A stretch of DNA of 64,000 nt from a virus, in the IMG/VR virus record IMGVR_UViG_3300017719_000007, positions 1 through 64,000 of that record; one strand, 5' to 3'. The notes under the pieces were generated by a model, which worked only from the letters and a program-made list of their open reading frames with translations, was not told where the DNA came from and ran no database searches. Below, piece after piece: positions 26,105-36,500 of the stretch. A program made the translations under genes and the position numbers. The number at the start of each line of letters is the position of its first letter. Within the stretch, counting starts at the first letter, position 1.

Positions 26105-26343
26105 AATCCTTCTTCGTAAATTTTCATTAACTTATATGGGGTAACATTGCTTTCTCCATATTTTTTAATAAGCTTATCCATAAACGCTTTCTCTTGGTTT
26201 TTCATAGTGTCTAATTCCTCAAAAAGATTATCTCTTTTTTCAGCTAAACTTACAATACTTTTTTGCATAAGATCAATAGATGTTTCTATTTGCTTATATC
26301 TATCTACAAAATTAGTTAATTCTTTTTTCTCTTTTTTTGTCAT
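26101..26343 (-). CDS. Small coiled-coil protein, 80 aa
   Basis: The protein is entirely helical, with Lys/Glu heptads through residues 2-60 (KKELTNFVDRYKQIETSIDL). It ends in a short turn and helix (YGESNVTPYKLMKIYEE). It overlaps the membrane-anchored protein gene by ATGA, so the two may form a complex, for example as a lysis or ejection pair. No family was recognised. Confidence 0.6.
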   Translation of the reverse strand: MTKKEKKELTNFVDRYKQIETSIDLMQKSIVSLAEKRDNLFEELDTMKNQEKAFMDKLIKKYGESNVTPYKLMKIYEEGL

Positions 26344-26360
26344 TTTTTATTATTTAAATA

Positions 26361-28910
26361 TTATGATGAAGCAATAGGCGCCATGTTATAACTAATGTTA
26401 TTTTCCTCACCGGATGTTATGAAGCTAATAGATCTTAATGACCATCCTTTTTGAATATTAACTCCACCAGCAGCATTAGCACCATTACCATTATAGAAAG
26501 TTTTTTGTCCCATGTTACTAAAGCTAAAATTATAAAGATTAGTTTTCATTATGTATGTAGTAGGGTTCCCTCCAAAGTTAATAATATCAGCTTGGTCTGT
26601 TTCAATAAACCCAGCGGATTTTTGTGTTATAACACCACCATTATCCATGTTTTGATAGAAAATATTTAATTTACCATATTGTTCCGCCATTCTTATTGCT
26701 CCGGAGAATACAAATTTAGATGGCACCGTATTAACCTCAAGTGTAACTTGCTGACCATGAATCATAGAATCATTATTAAACATTAATCTTAACTCCGCTT
26801 CCCAATCAGCTTGGTCTCGTACAGTCATAGAATTAACAGCAGCCGCACTATTTACTGGTGTAAATGTTCCAATGTTAACTTGTATATAAGGAGATTCCAC
26901 TGTAATATTATATACTCTACCGTTTACATTTGGACTATCCCATAGTGGATCAATATTTACTACTTGAGTACCGTTCTCACCACCAAATATTAAATTATTG
27001 CTAATCTTAGTAGTAGTTCCATCTACTCTAAAACTCTCTTGTGAAGGATTTTCCTTTATTCCACCTGAGCCTGAAAACTGAGGAGGTACAGTTTGACCAG
27101 TTGTGTTAACAAATAATCCTAATCTATTACCTCCTAGTACACCAGGATTATACTCAGGCTTACCTATGATTACTTGATCAAAACCATCATTATATTGTTG
27201 ATATTGTACGCCGGCATCTGTATAGTAACTCTGTGCACCCATCTGCCTTACAACTGAACCACCAACTATAGGACTATCTGCAGCTGATGCGTCAGTCCAT
27301 TCATGTTTATATACAGGAGCATCAATTAAATTAGCAGGGACCGGTGTTAGTGATGCTCCCCAGGTTTCCTTACCTCTATATTGAGTACGTCTATTAGTTC
27401 CATTTAACACTACATTTATATTAGGATAAATAGCACTATCGGCGCCTGATGTACCTAGTGTTATATTTTCTGTAGCCTTTATGTTAATATCGCTACTTAC
27501 ACCTATTGCTAATAAATCAATGCTATTTGTATTTTGATTTGTTTGTAAAGTTATACCGCTTGCTATATCCACTTCAACAGAATTAACACCTGTAATTAAA
27601 CTGGTAAGTACAGAGCTCTGCATTTTTGTAGAACCACCTCCGGTAGTATTAATATGAATATCCCCAGTTCCTGCCGATGTAAGATTAATAAAACCTGTGT
27701 TTATTGTATCTAATGTAATGTTGCCATCAACAACTAAAACAGCGCCTTGGGATTTTATATAAGCATCAGATTGTGCAATAAGTTGAATTTGGCTTGAAGA
27801 CACCAAATCTATAGACCTGGCCTCCGCTACTAAAAACCCATCGGCTGCTGTTGATGATGGTATAACAATATCATTACCTCCCATCTGGAGACGGGTAGTA
27901 CCACCATCACCAATAGTATTTAAATCAAATTTACCTTTTTGTGAACTACCTAAAGGGTTAAATGAATTAACCGTAACTGCATAATTAGAATTAAAATAAG
28001 ATGAACCAGAACCACCTTTAGTACCAGTGACATATTCAAAACCTGCACCTGATCTAAAAGACTGTCCTCTTTCAGCCGTTTCTACATTAAACCCAATGGT
28101 ATCAGTACTACTGCCAACGCCTGTTGGTTGTTTAGGTACCGATATATTTAGAGCATCATCAGAAGTTAGTCTTATTTGTGCTAACTTAGTGTAATCAAGT
28201 TGCTCAAAGTTTTCACCTGCCTCAGTTCCGCCCATGAACCGTATAGCGGCTGCACCAGTATTTTTTTGATGTAATAAAAAACTAGTATTAGATGAATCAA
28301 GTGTACCAGCAAAGGCATCTACTATTCTAAAGTCTGTTGTTACATTTACACCATTAGGATATGTCTGAATATCATCTGGGCCTGCAATACCAACAGCAAA
28401 GGTAGGTACACCTTGGTTGGCTGTAGAAATAGTCTGAGACCCTTGCGGCATCATTGAAGGATATCCTACGTTTTTTGCATTTTGTGAATAATTATTAGGT
28501 GCAACCCCACCTGGGTTTCCTGGGTTAGGTGAATTACCAAATTGTGATAATCCTACCGATGCACCAGTTGGACCTTGTGGACCTAGAAGGCTAATGGTCG
28601 TAAGTACCCAAGCAGAACCATCATATTCCCAAACATCACCGTTAAATTGAAGATAATAATCTGCCTTTAGCGGAAGTAAAGTTGGTGGAAAATTATTTGG
28701 GTTCTTTCCTGGACCTGATACTGAATCATCTTCATACCACTCACTACCTCTTTCTCCTCTACCGCCTATTGGACCAGTAGGTCCTGCTGGTCCGGCTGGA
28801 CCTAGCGGCCCTCCACCATTAAGGAGCAATTGATCAAAATTAAAATTAATCTTATCAACCGCTTGTGAAACCGTATCCGATGCAATTAATTCTTGTATGG
28901 TTATTGCCAT
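26361..28910 (-). CDS. Tail fibre-like structural protein with short collagen-like segment, 849 aa
   Basis: The N-terminus (MAITIQELIASDTVSQAVDKINFNFDQLL) resembles the start of the 218-residue protein at 40365 (both MAI-V/I-E-I/L, then NxNF near 24-26), which suggests a common attachment domain. Residues 33-50 are a true collagen-like segment (GPLGPAGPAGPTGPIGG), with a second GPQGPTGAS near 110. The rest is a long beta-rich region with repeated short strands (TGFINLTSAGTGDIHINTTG near 405), typical of fibre shafts or beta-helices. Receptor binding or a whisker-like fibre is inferred. The collagen segment here is Pro-rich, unlike the Gln-rich arms of the other fibres. Confidence 0.7.
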   Translation of the reverse strand: MAITIQELIASDTVSQAVDKINFNFDQLLLNGGGPLGPAGPAGPTGPIGGRGERGSEWYEDDSVSGPGKNPNNFPPTLLPLKADYYLQFNGDVWEYDGSAWVLTTISLLGPQGPTGASVGLSQFGNSPNPGNPGGVAPNNYSQNAKNVGYPSMMPQGSQTISTANQGVPTFAVGIAGPDDIQTYPNGVNVTTDFRIVDAFAGTLDSSNTSFLLHQKNTGAAAIRFMGGTEAGENFEQLDYTKLAQIRLTSDDALNISVPKQPTGVGSSTDTIGFNVETAERGQSFRSGAGFEYVTGTKGGSGSSYFNSNYAVTVNSFNPLGSSQKGKFDLNTIGDGGTTRLQMGGNDIVIPSSTAADGFLVAEARSIDLVSSSQIQLIAQSDAYIKSQGAVLVVDGNITLDTINTGFINLTSAGTGDIHINTTGGGSTKMQSSVLTSLITGVNSVEVDIASGITLQTNQNTNSIDLLAIGVSSDINIKATENITLGTSGADSAIYPNINVVLNGTNRRTQYRGKETWGASLTPVPANLIDAPVYKHEWTDASAADSPIVGGSVVRQMGAQSYYTDAGVQYQQYNDGFDQVIIGKPEYNPGVLGGNRLGLFVNTTGQTVPPQFSGSGGIKENPSQESFRVDGTTTKISNNLIFGGENGTQVVNIDPLWDSPNVNGRVYNITVESPYIQVNIGTFTPVNSAAAVNSMTVRDQADWEAELRLMFNNDSMIHGQQVTLEVNTVPSKFVFSGAIRMAEQYGKLNIFYQNMDNGGVITQKSAGFIETDQADIINFGGNPTTYIMKTNLYNFSFSNMGQKTFYNGNGANAAGGVNIQKGWSLRSISFITSGEENNISYNMAPIASS

Positions 28911-28917
28911 TTCATCA

Positions 28918-31900
28918 TTATTTTTTAACTATAGTAATGCTAAATCCAAACGATTCAGTAAAACCCTTTCTTTTGTTATATATTAGGCTAAGATCAAATG
29001 GATTTGTATTTAATAATTTTGACCCAATTGAAGTATTAACAGTTAAACCATTTTCTACTTTACCTGCATTATCTAATTCAGCAGTAGAATAATCTAACGG
29101 TGTCTTAGCTCTAGTACTCTTAACATAAAAATCAACAGCATCTAATTTATATAACTGTAAAATATTCTGAGTTATGTATCGTTCAACATCATCATCTAAT
29201 GTATCAATATCACCAAAGCTAAACTCAGGCTTAATATATTTTTTAAACTGTTCTTTAATAGGCCCAGATAAAAATTCAATTAATCTTTTCTGTATAAACA
29301 TAAAAAATTGAACCGAAGTTTTATTTTCTCTGGTCATAAATGTTCCTTCTATTAAACTAGGTTGTTTTATTGCATCTTTAATTGCAACAGGTTCATGTAA
29401 AAATGTTTCAAGTGTAATTTCTTGTGGAACTTTTAAGTATTTAGAACCTAAGAAAGATTTTTTCTCAAGCATAGCTCTTGTACCTATAATAGATTCAACT
29501 TCAGATTTATCTATACTTTTTCTAAAATAAGATGGTTCCCAGTTTGAAGAAAAGATATAAAAATCTCTTTTAGCTATACCTATTTCATTAATGAGAGGAT
29601 ATAGGCTTAAGAATGCATCCTCGGTTGATAGCTCTAATATTGTAGAAGGATCTTCTTCATTTACTTTATGGTAAAATAAATTCTTTAGTTGTCCAAAATT
29701 TTCAACATCAGAACTATTAAACTGAGTATTTTTATATCTACATAGAGATTTTACCTTTTCTTTATATATGCCGTCCTCTGCAGGGGGGATAACAACAAAC
29801 TCGGCGTAAGGATCTCTAAAATAAAACAATTCTTTAGTGGTTGGTTGATAAGTACCTGCATGTCTACCGATAGGTGTTATTCTTGGTTTTGTCTGAAGCG
29901 ATAAATCATAACCTATAACATCAGTAAGATTAAATTTAGTAGGTTTAGCCGGATCTGGTAATCTTCCTATATAAATTGACTTTAAAATATCAGCCTGTGC
30001 TCTAAGCTCTATAGAAAAAGTTTCTGCCATTGTACCATCAGGCGAAAGAACTCTATTACCGTCTTTATCAATAGTTTCATATATTATTCCTGGTGCACCT
30101 TGATTAATAAATCTAAACAATGTAGCAAAACCAACATCATTTAACCTAGATTCGTATGTATTAAATCCACCACCTATAACAGTATAATTTGCACCTTTTG
30201 CTTCAATTATAGTTGGTTGTAATCCACCTGGGACAAAATTAAAACCATTTTTTGTAATAGTTTTAGCAAATAATTGAGTATCACTTATGACTTTAGTAAT
30301 GTCTTGGATAATATAAGTATCTATACTAGGCGCTGTACCAATTTCCATTCTTATAGAATTAAAAGTACCATCAGCACCGATAGTAACATCACGTAAAAAT
30401 CTACTTTCATTTCCATCAGAATCACTAGTACCTTGTATTAAGAATGCCTCCACTGATCCGTTCCAACCTGATGCACTAAAATTAATTGCACCTTGTAAAG
30501 GACCATTTAAATAAACATAATCACCACCGGAGATAGATGGCTCACAATCATCTGGTGCAGGCTTATTCTTAAATAAACTTTTATAAGAATACAATGTTGT
30601 TCGGTCTATACTCTGGTCGCCTGCGCCATTTATACAATCATTTTCTAATTGTAAGAATATCATCATAACAACAGTTTTCCATTTATCATTTTTTACAAAT
30701 TTTACCTGAGTCTCTGGTTTATTTGGTGCATTAGGTATCATCATAACAGAAAATCTATAATCATTAAATCTACCATCATTAACATATTTTAAAGACCTAG
30801 CATTAAAATTAGGTATAGCTGAAGGATCTGCTTTTGTTTTTGCAATAATCCTAACACCTCTTAAAAATGCTTCAGCAAAATTCTTTTCATCACCACCACT
30901 AAACCTACCATATCTTAACTGTCTATCAACAGTATTTACAATATTACCAACAGCCCCAGTAGTAAATCTGTCAATAATAAAATAATCATTAAAATAATCT
31001 CTATTAATTTTTTGAAATGTACCTGGTGAATATGTTGCACCAGTTAAAGGGTTATCTTCTGTTGAGTCAACTGGTGCATTATCGATATAACTCCATGAAC
31101 TTTTTATAGCGTCATTGTTAAAGTAATATGGAAATTCACATAAGTAATACCACTCATGAGTAAACCCTTCTGCATCTTGACCTAAAGTATATTTAGACGG
31201 TGCAAAATTATTTTGGCTAAATGCTTCATTAACATTTAAACTATAAGGTAAGTTTCTAACATTCTTACCATCATTTAACCAAGACCATTTATTAATATAT
31301 GGAATAACCCTAGATGCTACAGATTGCTGTCTTAAAAAATTCTCTTCTAACCTATCATATTCTGAAGAAATAACAGTATCAAAATCTTCATCAGGATCAG
31401 CATCCCTAAGTAACCCTACTAATTTAGAAAATCCACCAGCGCTATAAAAATCTCTAACATTAGGATTTGAACTAATATTTAAATAATCGCCAGTCGCGTT
31501 TTGTACATTATATTGATCGTATTCATAATTTAATTCACCCATTTGGCTGTACATAGTACTGAAAAAATCATAATCAAAATCTCTCATAGGAAATATTGAA
31601 AATCTACCAAACGAAGGTTTATAATCAGAATATAATGCTACCTGACCACTATTGGTAACATTTATTTGATTATCATTTAAAGTTATTATAACATACTCAT
31701 CAACATCTTTATAACTTGTAACAGTTCCTGCATTATTTTTTACAGGGTTTTCTAAATAAGGAACCCAATCACCTATTTCGGCATATCCATTTTTTGACTG
31801 AATCCAATTACCTAAAACAAATCTATCTTGATCGCCATTAGCAACTCTTAATAAAGAAGAGTTTACATCATTACCACCAACAAAGTTTTTATTATCATCT

Positions 31901-33540
31901 ACTATTGTAGTAAGTGGGTATGTTACAAGATTGTTTATTTGTAAAGGATATTCAAAGTAGTTAATTTTAAAATTAAGTCTATTAAATCTACTTCCACCAA
32001 ACCTAGATTGAACATACACAGTATCATCATTATAAGATGCAACAAAGAATCTTTTCTCTGGAGATATACCTTGGTTTATAGCATTAGTTAATGCTTTGGC
32101 AATTTCTTGAGGAGTTCCGTACGGATTAAAAAATTGCATTTTATTAGATCCGGGTGTTGGCGCCTCTAATGAAGTAGCAGCAACTTCCCCTACTAAATCT
32201 ATACCATCATAAAATGTAATTTTTAAACCGTCTATTAATTCATTATCAATTTTAAAGTAGGAAGTAGCTTTACCTTTTCTTTCAATAATTTTTGCATCAG
32301 CAAAAGTATCAGGCTGCTTAAACCCAGTAAACTTAGATACATCAACAGTAGTGTCAAATAATCTAACTTGATTATCGCCCCACGTTGAACCTTTTTTAAT
32401 TGTATGAAAATTATCTTCCTTATCTTTTACATAAAAGATTGATTCGACTTCATCTACTCGTTTAGGTGTAGGAAGTCCTGTAACAGTTTCAGTTTTTGCA
32501 GGGTCAAAGAAAAGTAAAACACCTGCACTATTAGATATTTCAAATGGTGTATTTAATTGCTCGGAAACTTCAGTCACTGATGTTATTTTAGGTAACTGCG
32601 TTTTTTCTGTATTTTTGTAAAAGCCTTCACCTGATATATCAAATAAACCTTCCTCTACTTCATTAACATATAATCCAAAATATCTGTTCATTGAATAATC
32701 AGAAGCAGTTTCATCAGTAAACAGAAATTCCATATTAATTAAATTAGCAACCAAAACATTATTTCTCTCAAACCCTTCAGTAAAAAAGAATTCATTTTGT
32801 ATAATAGTAGCGTCTTGTGTAACTATTCCATCATATGAAAAACTACCTGCTGAAGTAAACCCACCTTTAGCATAATTAATACCTGCCCATTGCATAGGCT
32901 CATCCTTTCTCCATGATATATTTAAAGGAGATGTCGGAAATGACTCTTGTGATCTATAATTTCTAATATAAGATCCTAATAAACTATCTGTTGTTAAATC
33001 AAAAGTTTTTATAGCTGTACAATTCTCTAAGACGTTTTTTGTAAATGCTGAAGAAGTTTGAGCTAAATCTGAATTTGTATTCTGTAATGATTCTTGAATA
33101 TTATTAACCGCAGCTGGATTATCTATTCTGAATATTACAAACTTTTCAGGAATCTGTTCGTTTAGCCATATAGGGGCTAACATTCCTAGATCTTGTGAAT
33201 ATGAATTAGATGAAACTGACCTAGTACCAGCAGAATAAAACATTTCATACTGGTTTTGATACTGAGATAATACAGATATGTCTTGGTATTCTTGAAAGAC
33301 TTCATATGCTAATTCCGCAGGAAACTTTCCACCTTGAAAGAATTTCCAAACATCCCTATCATAAGTATCCTTACCACTTAATTTAAAGGCTTTAAATGTA
33401 GAAGATGATAATTCTGTATTTGCACTAAATGATTCTAGATATAAATTATCGCCGTCACTAACCAACTTAACATTACCAGTTAGTTTAGGATTAGTTCTAG
33501 CTATACTATAGGATGCTTTATCAAATAAATTTTCAGCCAT
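28918..33540 (-). CDS. Very large structural protein, 1540 aa
   Basis: It starts MAENLFDKASYSIARTNPKL and is rich in Asn, Asp, Phe and Tyr with alternating beta segments. No signal peptide, transmembrane helix or catalytic motif is evident. It lies in a run of very large genes downstream of the baseplate wedge genes and is similar in style to its 1317-residue neighbour, so it is probably a baseplate-peripheral or tail fibre network protein. A promoter-like GAATAAATA box stands 17 bases before its ATG. The family was not recognised. Confidence 0.65.
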   Translation of the reverse strand: MAENLFDKASYSIARTNPKLTGNVKLVSDGDNLYLESFSANTELSSSTFKAFKLSGKDTYDRDVWKFFQGGKFPAELAYEVFQEYQDISVLSQYQNQYEMFYSAGTRSVSSNSYSQDLGMLAPIWLNEQIPEKFVIFRIDNPAAVNNIQESLQNTNSDLAQTSSAFTKNVLENCTAIKTFDLTTDSLLGSYIRNYRSQESFPTSPLNISWRKDEPMQWAGINYAKGGFTSAGSFSYDGIVTQDATIIQNEFFFTEGFERNNVLVANLINMEFLFTDETASDYSMNRYFGLYVNEVEEGLFDISGEGFYKNTEKTQLPKITSVTEVSEQLNTPFEISNSAGVLLFFDPAKTETVTGLPTPKRVDEVESIFYVKDKEDNFHTIKKGSTWGDNQVRLFDTTVDVSKFTGFKQPDTFADAKIIERKGKATSYFKIDNELIDGLKITFYDGIDLVGEVAATSLEAPTPGSNKMQFFNPYGTPQEIAKALTNAINQGISPEKRFFVASYNDDTVYVQSRFGGSRFNRLNFKINYFEYPLQINNLVTYPLTTIVDDNKNFVGGNDVNSSLLRVANGDQDRFVLGNWIQSKNGYAEIGDWVPYLENPVKNNAGTVTSYKDVDEYVIITLNDNQINVTNSGQVALYSDYKPSFGRFSIFPMRDFDYDFFSTMYSQMGELNYEYDQYNVQNATGDYLNISSNPNVRDFYSAGGFSKLVGLLRDADPDEDFDTVISSEYDRLEENFLRQQSVASRVIPYINKWSWLNDGKNVRNLPYSLNVNEAFSQNNFAPSKYTLGQDAEGFTHEWYYLCEFPYYFNNDAIKSSWSYIDNAPVDSTEDNPLTGATYSPGTFQKINRDYFNDYFIIDRFTTGAVGNIVNTVDRQLRYGRFSGGDEKNFAEAFLRGVRIIAKTKADPSAIPNFNARSLKYVNDGRFNDYRFSVMMIPNAPNKPETQVKFVKNDKWKTVVMMIFLQLENDCINGAGDQSIDRTTLYSYKSLFKNKPAPDDCEPSISGGDYVYLNGPLQGAINFSASGWNGSVEAFLIQGTSDSDGNESRFLRDVTIGADGTFNSIRMEIGTAPSIDTYIIQDITKVISDTQLFAKTITKNGFNFVPGGLQPTIIEAKGANYTVIGGGFNTYESRLNDVGFATLFRFINQGAPGIIYETIDKDGNRVLSPDGTMAETFSIELRAQADILKSIYIGRLPDPAKPTKFNLTDVIGYDLSLQTKPRITPIGRHAGTYQPTTKELFYFRDPYAEFVVIPPAEDGIYKEKVKSLCRYKNTQFNSSDVENFGQLKNLFYHKVNEEDPSTILELSTEDAFLSLYPLINEIGIAKRDFYIFSSNWEPSYFRKSIDKSEVESIIGTRAMLEKKSFLGSKYLKVPQEITLETFLHEPVAIKDAIKQPSLIEGTFMTRENKTSVQFFMFIQKRLIEFLSGPIKEQFKKYIKPEFSFGDIDTLDDDVERYITQNILQLYKLDAVDFYVKSTRAKTPLDYSTAELDNAGKVENGLTVNTSIGSKLLNTNPFDLSLIYNKRKGFTESFGFSITIVKK

Positions 33541-33557
33541 TTAATTTTCACTTTTTT

Positions 33558-33566
33558 TATTTATTC
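33558..33566 (-). promoter_or_regulatory. Late-promoter-like box GAATAAATA
   Basis: The coding strand reads GTGAATAAATAAAAAAAGTGA, 17 bases before the ATG of the 1540-residue gene. The spacing is identical to that upstream of the 1386-residue fibre gene. Confidence 0.45.
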
Positions 33567-33593
33567 ACAAAACGGTTAGTGAAAATTAAACTC

Positions 33594-36500
33594 TTATTGG
33601 ACATTCCCATTAAAATTACCACCACCATCAAACATATCACCAGTAAATAAACCTTTATTGAAGCCACTGAAGGAACCTCCGCCACGACCTCCTCTTCTTA
33701 CAGGCTGATTGACTCTAGTCTGTGTAACTGATGGGCTTAATTTTGTTAATACTTTTTCTAAATCATTTAACCCTTTAGTTACTGTTTTTGTTGGGAATAC
33801 ATTTATGTTTAATTTATTTGATCTATATTTTGCAAATACCTCAATGTCATACTGATACGGGTCTTGATTATTTGGATATACATCAAATCCTATTTTCTTT
33901 GCGTAGGTTAAGTTTGTAGTAGATCCGGTAGAATCACCGCCAATATTACCAAGACCACCGTCAGCTCCGGAACCCGTTCCAAAATAATCAGTCATCCTAT
34001 ATTGGAAAACCATAGGTATGTTTATTGAATTAGATTGTCCAAATTTTATTGATTTACTTGATTGAGCAGAATCTCCACCTGTTTGTAAATTTTCATGATC
34101 ATCAGCTGATATAAAAAGATAAGATCCACAGCTTTGTTTTCCTAATGTATATTGATCAAAGTTTTCAAACGAAGATTTAATATTTCTACTATACCCAGCA
34201 CCGCTATTAACTAGATTAGGATCACCTGCTTGGCCTAATGTTGGAATCGCAGTAATAGATGGACTGCCTTCTAAAAACTGAGTATTAGGCCAAATCACAC
34301 CACTAAAATCTGCTGAGTTAGATAGCGCTGTTAAATCAATAGTATTTTCATTTAAATAAATTGCTTGTGATTTACCTAATAACGCATCGGATGTTAAATT
34401 TATAAATCTTGATTGTCTAAACATAACATTCGCGGTTCCATTACCACCCGAAGAAATAGATGTACAAGCGATTCCTGGTCCTGCTGGGATTGTAGCTGGC
34501 AATACAGTATTACTTGTGTCACCAGTTAAAGTCTCATAAGCTTTTTTATATGCTACATAACTCTGTACCCATGGGTGAGTTATTTGTACTTCTAATATAT
34601 CATCACCAGGACCTACTGGGTAAGTACTAGCGGAATAAGGAGTTCCATCATCATTAAAACCACCACCCCAAATAAACTCTCCAGCTACAGTTGAACCAGT
34701 TGAGTTATTTCTACCGAAGAAGTTTTCGGCAGTATCCAAGTTAAATGTAAAAAAGGAATCATTTGGTCTTCTATAACTGTAAAAGTCCTCTTCAGATGAA
34801 ACGTCACTAAATCTACTATTTATAAATTGGTTTTTGTTTTGTGTTGATTGAAATGGTGCTAACGAAGTAGTTTGACCATATCTTGTTGCACCTTTTACAT
34901 CAGGGTTAGATAATACGATAGGGGTAAGATCGTATTTTCTTATTGTATTATAATCCGAATCATCAGTTTTAAATGTTGGCTGATTATTACTTTGATTTGC
35001 CTGGCTATTATCTAACCATGAATATGTAGCAGGTAATATAGTAGTACCGCCTGTGATAGAACTAATATTACCAGCATAATTAGGATTTTCTGATTGCTTA
35101 ACCATTCGGCTTCTGTTACCAGATATCCTGGAAATTAATCTTAATGTAGTCTGTTCATTATTTGCTAAATTAATAAAGAAGGTCTTAGATATAATAGCAC
35201 CTCTTGGATCATCGAGATTTTGTACTTCCTGTGCATAGAATCCAGCGAATACTTTTGTTACTGAATTTCGTTTTAGATTTTGTACATTACCTTGATCATC
35301 AATTAATGTAACCACTAAATTACCTTGTGCATCCGCGAGTAATTCTTGGAATAAATCTAACTGAGCTTGCATCTGCTGTAGCTTAGTAAATAAATCGATA
35401 GGTGTTTGGTTCTCTGATAAAAATCCTGAAGCAATTACTGGACTAGAATGAGCAAAATAATTTTCATTAGCAACAAAGGAAGTACTTAAATGTTCCTGTA
35501 TTCCCATTTCATTTAGATCTTGCTCTAATGATACTTTAGCTAAATCTTGTTGATTTTGATTTATGATAGCCTCTGTTGCATTATCAGAACTAAGATCAGT
35601 AGGAAATGAAAGAATAACAGAATTAGACCAGTCACTTTCTAGCGGGTTTGATGGCCATCCTGCTTCAGATATAGATTTAACCTGAACTTCAACCTTTTCA
35701 CCTTTTCTGATAGGAATATCTAATTGATTAATATTAACAGCATCTGCATTATCATTGCTAATCTCAACCCACTGATATACTCCAGTTAAAGAACTTTTAG
35801 CTCTAGGTCTTAATGTACTTTCTACAATGTTATAATTTGAAAATGCACCTTGTGTATCACCTGACCCATCCTTAAAAGTAAATTGGTCTACAGGGTTAGC
35901 TGCACCGTCATTTGATAAATATCGGTATCTAGTTTTAAACTTAACAATTGATTGTAATCCAGTGGCAGGAGTTGATTTTTCTTCTGGCATTGCCCAAAAA
36001 CCTCGAGCTCTATATTTAGGAGTAATACTGGACACTGAGTTATCTTTAGCCTTAGCATCTATTTCCTTAACGACTGAAGAATATAATTCAGCCTGAGATG
36101 ACCTCTCTGTAATTAACCCTTGTAATGCATTTTTATCAGCATCTCGCTCTACTTCTGTTTTGTAATTAGTAGTCTGTATTTTAGTTCTACTCTGAGATAT
36201 AGCACCATCCAATTCTTTTAATGTAGCTTCTATTGTATTTTTCTGATTATTAAGATCAGTAAGTTCAACTATTGAAGATGACTCACTTACTTGACCATTA
36301 ATTAATTTAACTGAAAAGTCACTATCATTTAAAACAGGTGCATTAGGTTTAACGCCTTCTCTTGTTGTTGGTATTTTATCATCAGCAAAAGAAAGAAGCA
36401 TTGAACCAAAATCTATTGCGCTTTGTTGGTAATATTCTGAAAGAGTTTGTTCAACACCATTAGCATTAATCGTAGTCAATGTATTGGTATAATATCCACT

